64,000 bases of DNA from Gammaproteobacteria bacterium (GTDB lineage: Bacteria > Pseudomonadota > Gammaproteobacteria > Acidiferrobacterales > Sulfurifustaceae): contig JAOTWF010000005.1 in NCBI GenBank assembly GCA_029863005.1, positions 1 to 64,000 of the forward strand, given 5' to 3'. Position numbers and translations under genes: made by a program. A model generated the notes under the pieces. It had not been told where the DNA came from and ran no database searches. It saw only the letters and a program-made list of their open reading frames with translations. This document shows, piece by piece, positions 23,303 through 31,146 of the stretch (position 1 is the stretch's first letter; each line of letters begins with the position of its first letter).

Positions 23303-24718
23303 TTGACCCAGGAGATGGATTTGACGGATTCCCGTGACACTTCAACTTCAGCCGATCCGTCGCTGCTGCAAAGTCTGAAGCTCCATCTCGAAGGTCTGAA
23401 GCGAACCCAGCACGGGCAGATTCTCTACAACCAGATTCAGCGCGGCTTGGAAAAATACGGCCATGAGGACGGGCGCCTTGAACTGGTCTTCGTCACTTTC
23501 CTGCACGCGTTGCTGGGGAAGTACGCCATGAGCCCGGCCTGCGATCCGCCCACACGCGTCAAGGCGCGTCTCATCCAGCAGCGGCTCACGATCTATCTCC
23601 CCAAGAATTCCCCGGCTAAAGCGGCCCCGAAACCGGCCGCGCCACCGCCGGCTTCCGCGACCGAGAAAGCGGAATCCGCACCACCGCCGGTGGAGCCACC
23701 TGAGCCTGCCATCCCTGCGGCACCGGTAGTCGAGAAGCCCCCGGAGCCGATTGTTGAAGCGAAACCGGAAATGGCACCGGAACCGCCCTTCAGTCCCGAA
23801 CCCGTACCGGCGCCGATCGCGGAGACCGTGACGTCGCCGCCGGTCGAGGCTGATACGTCAGCACCACCGGTCGAGGCAGAGGTGCTCGAGCCCCCACCCG
23901 CGGAGTCGGCACCGGCTTCGCGGCAGGAGAATATCGAGGCGCTGGAAAACACGTTGGCCGGACAGGTGACCAAAAGTTTTACAATCGACAAGAAGTTCGG
24001 CGAGCTGCTGGAAAACGAACGTGAGACGCTTAAGAATTACGACAGCCCACTCGGCGAGTTCAACGATCTCAAGCAGATCCTGGTCAAGGGGTTGAGCGAG
24101 CTGATTGAGGAACGCCAGGCGCTGATTGAAAAGATGTCGAGCGCCGGGGATTATCTCAAGGCCGTGGAAACGGATCGCGAGCGCCTGCGCCAGGAACTCA
24201 CCCATGCGCGCAAACACAGCATGGCGGACGAGCTGACCGGCCTGCCCAAGCGCGACGTGTTCGTCAAGCAACTCGAGGCGGAAATCGGCCGCGTGAAACG
24301 CTACGGTTTCGCGCTCGCGGTGGCGGTCATCGACGTGGACAATCTGGAATCCGTCAACAAGCGCTACGGGCGAACCGCGGGGGATGCGGTGTTGCGCTGT
24401 TACGCCGGCCAGATCCTGGGCAAGTTCCGAACTTACGACCTGGTGGCGCGCTACGGCGAGGACGAATTCGCGGTGCTGTTCCCGAACACGCAGAAGGACG
24501 GTGCCATGCACGCGCTGGAAAAGGCGCGCAAGTCCGCGGCCAGCACCTTCATCCGCGAGGATGGAAAAAATATTCCGCTGCCGAGTTTCTCCAGCGTGCT
24601 CACCCAATACGCCCCGGGTGAGCCGGCCTCGGCGCTGCTCCAACGCGCGGACCAGACACTCAGCCAGGCCAGATTGACCGGTTACAACCGCATGGTGGTG
24701 GCGCTTCCCACGGCCTAG
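23303..24718 (+). CDS. GGDEF-like protein with degenerate active site (GEDEF), paralogue of the preceding gene
   Basis: 471 aa; N-terminus LHLEGLKRTQHGQILYNQIQRG aligns with LLEGLKRTPVGAVIYDQIARI of the upstream gene; RTYDLVARYGEDEF. Confidence 0.88.
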   Translation: MTQEMDLTDSRDTSTSADPSLLQSLKLHLEGLKRTQHGQILYNQIQRGLEKYGHEDGRLELVFVTFLHALLGKYAMSPACDPPTRVKARLIQQRLTIYLPKNSPAKAAPKPAAPPPASATEKAESAPPPVEPPEPAIPAAPVVEKPPEPIVEAKPEMAPEPPFSPEPVPAPIAETVTSPPVEADTSAPPVEAEVLEPPPAESAPASRQENIEALENTLAGQVTKSFTIDKKFGELLENERETLKNYDSPLGEFNDLKQILVKGLSELIEERQALIEKMSSAGDYLKAVETDRERLRQELTHARKHSMADELTGLPKRDVFVKQLEAEIGRVKRYGFALAVAVIDVDNLESVNKRYGRTAGDAVLRCYAGQILGKFRTYDLVARYGEDEFAVLFPNTQKDGAMHALEKARKSAASTFIREDGKNIPLPSFSSVLTQYAPGEPASALLQRADQTLSQARLTGYNRMVVALPTA

Positions 24719-24807
24719 CGGGCAATTTTTTCTCGCACCGGTTCTGGCCGACGATTCCTTGATACGTTACTATCTCTCCGTCACGATCACATGGAGGAGA
24801 GATTGGC

Positions 24808-25359
24808 ATGCGACTTCGGTTTATTCTGGCTGTTTTGACGGCGGGTTTCAGCGGCACGGTGGCGGCCGATTCCATCGACATCAATCTCAATGACGACAGC
24901 ATCCAGGCGATGTACGCCACCAACTGGCGCGCGGCGGATTTGAATATCGGGTTCCTGTCCAACACCGACCAGCACGACTGGGCCGCCCATGTCGGCCTGC
25001 TGGCCCTGGGCGAGCGACAGAGCGGTAACACGCGTATCGAGGGCGGTCTCGGCGGGAGAATTTACCTCGCGGATGTGGCCAATAAAGACGTGCTGGCGCT
25101 GGCCTTGGGCGGCCAGGTTCGGACCTTTCCGAACAACGGCCCCATCGGCTTCACCGGTTACCTGTATTACGCCCCGGATATCGTGACGGCAATGGACGGA
25201 GAGAAATTCTGGGAGTGGGGCGCGCGTGTCGAATTCGAGATGGTCAAGAAAACCGCGAATGTTTATCTTGGCTACCGCAAAATGCGTGCGGATCTTGATG
25301 ACGGTCGGGACATCAACGTGGACTCCGGCCTGCACGTGGGAGTCAAAATCTCCTTCTAA
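24808..25359 (+). CDS. YfaZ-like outer-membrane beta-barrel protein
   Basis: 183 aa; signal peptide; alternating beta-strand pattern ending in ...LHVGVKISF (C-terminal F typical of OMPs). Confidence 0.7.
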   Translation: MRLRFILAVLTAGFSGTVAADSIDINLNDDSIQAMYATNWRAADLNIGFLSNTDQHDWAAHVGLLALGERQSGNTRIEGGLGGRIYLADVANKDVLALALGGQVRTFPNNGPIGFTGYLYYAPDIVTAMDGEKFWEWGARVEFEMVKKTANVYLGYRKMRADLDDGRDINVDSGLHVGVKISF

Positions 25360-25389
25360 CGTCGACATCCTTCTTCGCCGCCGGTCAAC

Positions 25390-27360
25390 GTGAACAGCCT
25401 CTGGAGCGACAGCGAGGCCGAGGCGTTTCCGGGTGACTTGGGGCAGCGTATCTACACCTCGCGCCTGCTCGGGCGCGAAAAATCCTTGGTGCTCCACGGC
25501 GGCGGCAACACCTCGGTCAAGGTCACGGAAAAAAACCTCCTCGGCGAGGACGAAACCCGGCTATACGTGAAAGGCAGCGGCTGGGACCTGGAGCACATTG
25601 AGGCCGCCGGGTTCTCGCCGGTGCGCATCGATCGGCTGCTCAAGCTCGCCAAGCTCAAGCAGCTCTCCGACCCGCAGATGGTGAATGAACTGCGCACGCA
25701 GATGACGCTGGCATCGGCACCTACGCCTTCGGTCGAGGCGATCCTGCACGCCATCCTCCCGTACCAGTATGTCGACCACACTCACGCCGACGCCGTGATC
25801 ACCATCACCAACACGGCCGATGGCCTGACGCGTATCCGCGAAATTTACGGCGATAATGTCGTTATCGTGCCCTATGTCATGCCGGGCTTTGATCTCGCGC
25901 GCCGTTGTGCCGAGCAGTTCGCCACCGACGTACGCAAGAACACGATTGGCATGGTGCTCATGAATCACGGGATATTTTCCTTCGGCAAGACCGCGCAGGA
26001 ATCCTACGAGCGCATGATCGATCTCGTGACGTGGGCGGAAAATTACCTCGCCAAGCAAAAAGCCTGGGTGCTGCCGGAATCGAGCGAAAAGCCGCAGGCT
26101 AAACCCCTGCGCCGGGAACTCGCGGCGCTGCGCCGCGATCTGTCCGTGACCGCGGGCTTCCCGGTTATCTTGGCGGCGCACGATGACCCCGCGAGCCTCG
26201 CCTTCGCGCGTCGCGACGACGTTGCCATCATCTCGCAACAGGGACCGGCCACCCCAGACCATGTGATCCGTACCAAACGTGTCCCGATGATTGGACGCGA
26301 CTCGAAGGCTTACGCCAAAGCGTACAAAAAATATTTCGATGAAAATTTACCGAAATCAACAGAGCCGAAGACCATGCTTGATCCCTCCCCGCGCGTGATC
26401 CTCGATCGCGAATTTGGCGTGGCCACGGCCGGGCGCAGCGCGAAGGACGCCGCCATCGTGTTCGACATCTATGCGCACACCATGGAGATCCTTCAGCGCG
26501 CGACTCTCCTCGGCGGCTATAAGGCCTTGCCGGCAAAGGATATTTTCGATGTGGAGTACTGGGACCTGGAGCAGGCCAAGCTCAAGGGCGCCGGCAAACC
26601 GCCGTTCGCGGGCGAGATCGCGCTCGTCACCGGTGCCGCCTCCGGCATCGGCAAGGCCTGCGTGGACTCGTTGCTCGCGCGCGGCGCGGCAGTGGTCGGA
26701 CTCGATATCAATGCTTCTATTTCGAGTTTGTACAACCGTCCGGATTATCTCGGCCTCGTTTGCGATGTGACGGATGAAAAGCAGTTGGCCGAGGCGCTGG
26801 AGAAAACCGCACGCACCTTCGGCGGGCTCGACATGCTAATCCTGAACGCCGGCATGTTCCCACCCGGTTGTCGCATCGATGCCTTGGGCACCGCGGAGTG
26901 GGGTAAGGTCATGCGGCTCAATCTCGATGCCAACCTGATGCTGATGCGCGAGGCACATCCGCTCCTGAAACTTGCGCCCAATGGCGGGTGCGTGGTGGTG
27001 ATTGGCTCGAAGAACGTCCCGGCGCCCGGTCCCGGCGCCGCGGCCTACTCGGCTTCCAAGGCCGCGCTCAATCAGCTCGCGCGCGTGGCGGCCTTGGAGT
27101 GGGGTGCCGACAACATCCGGATTAATTCTTTGCATCCGAATGCCGTGTTTGACACCGGTATCTGGACCGAGGAAGTGTTACAGACGCGCGCGAAACACTA
27201 CGGGCTCACGGTCGAGGAGTACAAAAGAAGAAATGTTTTGAAAACTGAAGTGACCAGCCGTGACGTGGCTGAACTGGCGGCCGAGATGTGCGGCCCGCTG
27301 TTTGCCAAGACCACTGCCGCGCAGGTGCCGGTGGATGGCGGGAATGAACGGGTGATTTGA
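25390..27360 (+). CDS. Bifunctional class II aldolase / short-chain dehydrogenase
   Basis: 656 aa; N-terminal class II aldolase (LHGGGNTSVK, DHTHADAVI, MNHGIFSFG); C-terminal SDR (VTGAASGIGKAC, YSASKAALNQLARVAALEWG). Confidence 0.93.
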   Translation: MNSLWSDSEAEAFPGDLGQRIYTSRLLGREKSLVLHGGGNTSVKVTEKNLLGEDETRLYVKGSGWDLEHIEAAGFSPVRIDRLLKLAKLKQLSDPQMVNELRTQMTLASAPTPSVEAILHAILPYQYVDHTHADAVITITNTADGLTRIREIYGDNVVIVPYVMPGFDLARRCAEQFATDVRKNTIGMVLMNHGIFSFGKTAQESYERMIDLVTWAENYLAKQKAWVLPESSEKPQAKPLRRELAALRRDLSVTAGFPVILAAHDDPASLAFARRDDVAIISQQGPATPDHVIRTKRVPMIGRDSKAYAKAYKKYFDENLPKSTEPKTMLDPSPRVILDREFGVATAGRSAKDAAIVFDIYAHTMEILQRATLLGGYKALPAKDIFDVEYWDLEQAKLKGAGKPPFAGEIALVTGAASGIGKACVDSLLARGAAVVGLDINASISSLYNRPDYLGLVCDVTDEKQLAEALEKTARTFGGLDMLILNAGMFPPGCRIDALGTAEWGKVMRLNLDANLMLMREAHPLLKLAPNGGCVVVIGSKNVPAPGPGAAAYSASKAALNQLARVAALEWGADNIRINSLHPNAVFDTGIWTEEVLQTRAKHYGLTVEEYKRRNVLKTEVTSRDVAELAAEMCGPLFAKTTAAQVPVDGGNERVI

Positions 27361-27545
27361 ATCCGTGTAACCCACCTGGTGCTTATGCAAGCAATCTTGA
27401 GCCTCCCATGTCGTGTTTTTTATTTTTAATATTTGAGGTACAGAAGTTTATAACTATATGAAATATAAAGATCTATTATGATTTGTAACTCCGATATACA
27501 GTATTATGCTGCTTTGTAAAACGACATTTAGGTCGTCTAATTCTA

Positions 27546-27552
27546 GTTAGGC
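27546..27552 (+). other. Integron recombination core site GTTAGGC (left cassette boundary; attI or attC 3' core)
   Basis: Exact match to GTTRRRY, located 6 bp upstream of the first cassette ORF start (TTG 27559). Confidence 0.6.
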
Positions 27553-27558
27553 CTTGAT

Positions 27559-27993
27559 TTGAGCATCGTCGATATTTTCGAGAGATTTGCCGCGGATTTT
27601 GAGGACGCCGTACGAGATGACAATTGGCTGCGGCTAGAGAAATACTTCGCAAAGGACGCCACATATTTGAACCTTGGAGGGCCAGACCCGAAATGTATGG
27701 GTCGTGACGCGATACTGGCTTATTTCAAAAAGGACGTTACAAACACCGACCGGAAATTCGACTCTCGTACTCTCGTTGCCATTTCGCCGCCTGTCGCCGA
27801 CGGAGATTTTCTATCTCGCGAATGGCGCTGCACATATACGCTCAATGGCGTTCCTGACCTTGTTCTTGAAGGGGAATCCAGGTATCTGTTTGAGAATAAG
27901 CTTATTAAGTCACTTGAAGTGGAACTTACAGAGGACTCAATGCAAACGCTAGACAGCTGGATGCGGGAAAACGGTGACAAGCTACAAATCTAA
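27559..27993 (+). CDS. NTF2/SnoaL-like small protein (cassette 1)
   Basis: 144 aa; IFERFAADFEDAVRDDNWLRLEKYFAKDATYLNLGGPDPKCMGRDAILAYFKK is typical of NTF2-like/SnoaL folds. Confidence 0.8.
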   Translation: MSIVDIFERFAADFEDAVRDDNWLRLEKYFAKDATYLNLGGPDPKCMGRDAILAYFKKDVTNTDRKFDSRTLVAISPPVADGDFLSREWRCTYTLNGVPDLVLEGESRYLFENKLIKSLEVELTEDSMQTLDSWMRENGDKLQI

Positions 27994-28017
27994 TGTCCGA
28001 CATACGTTACGGTACAG

Positions 28018-28104
28018 GCCTAACAAGGCGCTGCAGCGGACGCGGATAAGCGTTGGCTGCTTTCCTTGGCGATCCATCCGCGCCGCTGAGCGTGGTCGTT
28101 GGAA
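28018..28104 (+). mobile_element. attC-like site 1
   Basis: R'' GCCTAAC (28018-28024, exact RYYYAAC); arm GGCGCTGCAGCGGACGCGGAT (28027-28047) pairs with ATCCGCGCCGCTGAGCG (28076-28092) leaving extra bases in the 5' arm; 3' core GTTGGAA (28098-28104, 6/7 of GTTRRRY). Confidence 0.75.
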
Positions 28105-28205
28105 GTCAGATCAAATTGCGCGCTGAGATAAATTCTGCAAAGGCTCTATTTGGTGCCCAATTGAAGCACGATGCCCGCCCGCGGGTGAACGGCGTCAGCA
28201 GGGGG

Positions 28206-29132
28206 ATGCCATCACACTGGCTTTTCTGGGTGTTCTTGATCCTGCTCGTTACATCGACACAGGAAGCGAGTTCTCAGGCGAGTGGCAGCAACACTTATGC
28301 TGATCTCGCGCCTATCCTCGTCCAGCGCTGCGTGATGTGCCACTCAGGCGATGCGGCTCCTCTTGGTCTGCGCCTGGACAATTTCGAATCGGTGTTGAAG
28401 GGAAGCACCAGAGGCCCAGTGGTAAAAGCGGGTGATCCTTCGGGTAGTGAGCTTATTCGACGTCTTAAGGGTATCAGCCAGCCACGCATGCCAATGACCG
28501 GGCCGCCGTTTTTGTCCGACAGCGAAATCGCCCTTTTCGAGCGTTGGGTGACCGCCGGGTTGCCCAGGGGCGGCGTTGCACAGGATGCGCCCCCTTCTAA
28601 GCCGACGACTCTGCGACCCGAGGCAGGTCAAGCGGTCACGTATCTCCATGTTGCACCGATCTTGGCCACTCGTTGCTCCAAGTGCCATGCCGAGAAAGGC
28701 TTGATGGGTGCCGCACCGGAAGGTTATCGGCTGACTTCATATGATTCGACACTCTCGACGGCTGATCGTGTGCGCGTGGTTCCTGGAAAGCCAGACGCCA
28801 GCGAACTGGTTCGGCGCATTCGTGGCCAGGCACTTCCCAGAATGCCCTTCGACGGCCCGCCGTATCTTTCCAATGACGAGATTCGCCTGATGGAAGCCTG
28901 GGTCGCACAAGGCGCACGCGATGCCAACGGCAAGGTCGCGCCCAACCCGACCGGCGCCGCCGTGCGCCTGCACGGAACGCTGCGATCGGGATGGCGATTG
29001 GATGGCCTTGATCTGGACATCGGTGCGCACACCCGTATCGACAAGTCGCCAAAGTCGGGGGACTTCGTTGAGGTCCGCGGTCGTCTGGACGAGGCCGCGA
29101 ACATCAAGGTCGAGCGGCTCAGACGACGGTGA
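28206..29132 (+). CDS. Exported diheme cytochrome c (planctomycete-cytochrome-like repeats) with C-terminal DUF5666-like region (cassette 2)
   Basis: Signal peptide MPSHWLFWVFLILLVTSTQEASSQA; RCVMCH and RCSKCH heme motifs in two homologous modules. ORF track start 28053 lies inside attC1; ATG 28206 is in frame and has the signal peptide. Confidence 0.85.
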   Translation: MPSHWLFWVFLILLVTSTQEASSQASGSNTYADLAPILVQRCVMCHSGDAAPLGLRLDNFESVLKGSTRGPVVKAGDPSGSELIRRLKGISQPRMPMTGPPFLSDSEIALFERWVTAGLPRGGVAQDAPPSKPTTLRPEAGQAVTYLHVAPILATRCSKCHAEKGLMGAAPEGYRLTSYDSTLSTADRVRVVPGKPDASELVRRIRGQALPRMPFDGPPYLSNDEIRLMEAWVAQGARDANGKVAPNPTGAAVRLHGTLRSGWRLDGLDLDIGAHTRIDKSPKSGDFVEVRGRLDEAANIKVERLRRR

Positions 29133-29166
29133 ACTTCATTCTCATGCGCGCAAGGTGAATCATGGC

Positions 29167-29230
29167 TTTCAACTTTTCGCTTCACGCGGACGCGCGGCAA
29201 GCCGCGCGCCGGTGAGCTCTGGCATTAGCC
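29167..29230 (+). mobile_element. attC-like site 2
   Basis: TTTCAAC (29167-29173, 6/7 of RYYYAAC); CGCTTCACGCGGACGCGCGGC (29178-29198) pairs with GCCGCGCGCCGGTGAGCT (29201-29218) with extrahelical bases in the 5' arm; 3' core ATTAGCC (29224-29230, degenerate). Confidence 0.65.
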
Positions 29231-29248
29231 ACCAATAAAGGCACAGCC

Positions 29249-29709
29249 ATGCGCTGCACACGAATGATATTAGCTTGCCTACTTACCATTTTTTCGCTGG
29301 GTGCAGATCCGGTTCGCCATCACTTGTTGATATATCCTGGAAATCATTGGAGGTAGAGTATTGCCTACCCTCTGGTGAAACGAAAACATGGAGGAGCACA
29401 GATTCCGCTGAGCTGGAAGTGCTCAGGGCATCGATGCAACCGCAAAGACCTCAAGGACTGACCATGCTTTTAAAAAGCTATACCAATGAGCTGCGGTTGG
29501 GGCTTAGTTCCGGCCAAGCGTGGAACCTTTACTATCGAGACAAACATAACCGCATTACCTTTTTTGACCCGAACAACATCAATCAGTCTTTCGTGGTTGG
29601 TATTTCTGGCGATCTGTATTCTGAGCTCTCTAAGCGCCTTGTCACTCACGGAGGCAGTGCAATTGCATTAGACGGAAGCTGTCGTATTCCCGAAATGGCT
29701 GGCAAGTAG
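29249..29709 (+). pseudogene. Unknown exported protein, probably frameshifted (cassette 3)
   Basis: ATG 29249 encodes the secretory N-terminus MRCTRMILACLLTIFSLGADP in one frame; the body (SLVDISWKSLEVEYCLPSGETKTW...SCRIPEMAGK) continues in the neighbouring frame (ORF 29275-29709). One missing nucleotide near the T6 run would join them. Confidence 0.5.
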
Positions 29710-29712
29710 TGT

Positions 29713-29772
29713 GACTAACCATTGCTCGGAGTGGACGGCAATAGCGCCGCCCGCTCAGGAACAATGTTAAGG
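29713..29772 (+). mobile_element. attC-like site 3
   Basis: GACTAAC (29713-29719, 6/7 of RYYYAAC); CATTGCTCGGAGTGGACGGC (29720-29739) pairs with GCCGCCCGCTCAGGAACAATG (29746-29766); 3' core GTTAAGG (29766-29772, 6/7). Length 60 bp. Confidence 0.7.
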
Positions 29773-29842
29773 CACGCTCAATACCTCCGACCTATGCCAA
29801 GTTTGGCTGGATCTGGAATCCGACTCGAAGTTCACAATCGTC

Positions 29843-30613
29843 TTAATTAGCCACGCCACGCAGCAAGCTATTTTTTGTACCCACTTCGCGCATCTGAGCG
29901 CATTGCGCGCCGGTGAGCCGCGTGTTTTCCGGTGCCGTCTCCGCTCGCATTAAATTGCCCGGCCGTTCGATGTGTTCGCCGCTGTCCGTCAGGACATGCA
30001 CGAGTTCGTGGGTAAGGGCAATGCCCACGTCGCGCGTGGCGCGCGTCACCCACACGCTGTCGGTGAGTTCCGGGCGTGTTTGGCTGTTGCCCCGGCCAAT
30101 GGCCTCGGCGTCAAAGGCCGGCTGGTGGCGGGTGTCGGCCACGAAATACACCGTGGGCCTGGCAAGCTGCAGGGTACGCGCCAGCTCGCGTGATACCGGT
30201 GTATCGAGATAATGATAACGCTGCGGCGCATCGACTCGCACGAGCTCGACCTGCCGCAGTAGCAGGCCGCACTGCTCCAGTATTTCTGCGACATTGCGAA
30301 CTGCTTCTTCCATGGTTTCGCGTGGCCAGTCGCTGCCGGTGAAATAAACCAGCGTCAGCGTCAGTTGATGCGTCGGGTTGTCCCGTGCTGGGCTGCGGTG
30401 GTAAATCTGCTCCGCCGCCAGGGTGTATCGTTCCACCACCTTGATCTTTATCGTTTCCTGCGCAACTGCCGGACTGAGAATCAGCGCGGATCCCAAAATC
30501 AAGGCGAGCAAGCGAAAACGTAGCCTCATCGGTGGAAAGCTGGTAGGAATATTCATCACCGGCAAGCCGTGGATTCGTCTTGCGCGTAAATGATGTGCGG
30601 ATTTCGTGGACAC
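29843..30613 (-). CDS. Putative exported zinc metalloprotease-like protein
   Basis: 256 aa; signal peptide (MRLRFRLLALILGSALILSPAVAQ) and HExxH motif in GIALTHELVHVLTDSGEH. Confidence 0.6.
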   Translation of the reverse strand: MSTKSAHHLRARRIHGLPVMNIPTSFPPMRLRFRLLALILGSALILSPAVAQETIKIKVVERYTLAAEQIYHRSPARDNPTHQLTLTLVYFTGSDWPRETMEEAVRNVAEILEQCGLLLRQVELVRVDAPQRYHYLDTPVSRELARTLQLARPTVYFVADTRHQPAFDAEAIGRGNSQTRPELTDSVWVTRATRDVGIALTHELVHVLTDSGEHIERPGNLMRAETAPENTRLTGAQCAQMREVGTKNSLLRGVAN

Positions 30614-30702
30614 TGTCAGACCAATGGAGAAACAATAAGGGAAAGAGATATTTTTAATAGTTCAGCTCGTGCTATGTAATGTCGACACGTTTCTGCTAAC
30701 GC

Positions 30703-31125
30703 TCAACCAGCAATTTTTCCTGCCCAATCCAAAATTACCTGCACGCGCGGCACCAGCAGCCCCCGTGCCGCGTCGTATTCCATCCAGCGAAATTCCTCAT
30801 GCTCCGGCTTGCCGAGTTCCTCCGTGACGGGCAGAAAGACCTCCCCCGTGGGCGATTCCGCGAAATAATAGCGCGCGATCTTGTTCTTGCCGTAGGGCTC
30901 GGTTTCGATGAAGCCATGACCCCAGCGGAAATTGAGACCGGTCAGCGTGGTTTCTTCCTCGACCTCGCGGATTGCCGCCGCCAGCGGGTCTTCGCTGGGC
31001 TCGACTATGCCCTTGGCAAAATCCCAGTAATCACGCACACGCAGCAGCAGGTAACGGTACCGGTCATCGAAGCGCCGAACAACGACAACGCCGGCGGAAA
31101 GGGTGGGCGGGGCATTCATGCTCAT
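30703..31125 (-). CDS. NUDIX hydrolase (diadenosine tetraphosphatase-like)
   Basis: 140 aa; Nudix box GIVEPSEDPLAAAIREVEEETTLTG. Confidence 0.9.
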   Translation of the reverse strand: MSMNAPPTLSAGVVVVRRFDDRYRYLLLRVRDYWDFAKGIVEPSEDPLAAAIREVEEETTLTGLNFRWGHGFIETEPYGKNKIARYYFAESPTGEVFLPVTEELGKPEHEEFRWMEYDAARGLLVPRVQVILDWAGKIAG

Positions 31126-31146
31126 GAAGTCATCTCATGCGTACGT

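Larger units (their letters stand above)
27546..29772 (+). mobile_element. Cluster of three integron-type gene cassettes with no integrase in the window (CALIN-like)
   Basis: GTTAGGC core at 27546-27552, then three units of [short 5' gap - ORF - folded attC-like site], all on the + strand, inserted between ordinary chromosomal genes. Confidence 0.75.

Noticed and set aside
23640-23920. Pro/Ala/Glu-rich repetitive sequence in the second GGDEF gene
   Set aside because: Low-complexity interdomain linker, not a DNA repeat array or CRISPR.
28050-28060. Internal AGCGTTGGCTG as an alternative attC 3' core
   Set aside because: GTTGGCT fits GTTRRRY less well and would leave no complementary 3' arm; GTTGGAA at 28098 closes the stem properly.
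28053-28205. N-terminal extension of the cytochrome ORF
   Set aside because: Overlaps the attC1 stem; the in-frame ATG at 28206 starts a proper signal peptide.
29281-29295. Programmed -1 frameshifting in cassette 3
   Set aside because: The T6 run is not in canonical X XXY YYZ phase relative to the upstream frame, and no downstream stimulatory structure was apparent; mutation or sequencing error is simpler.
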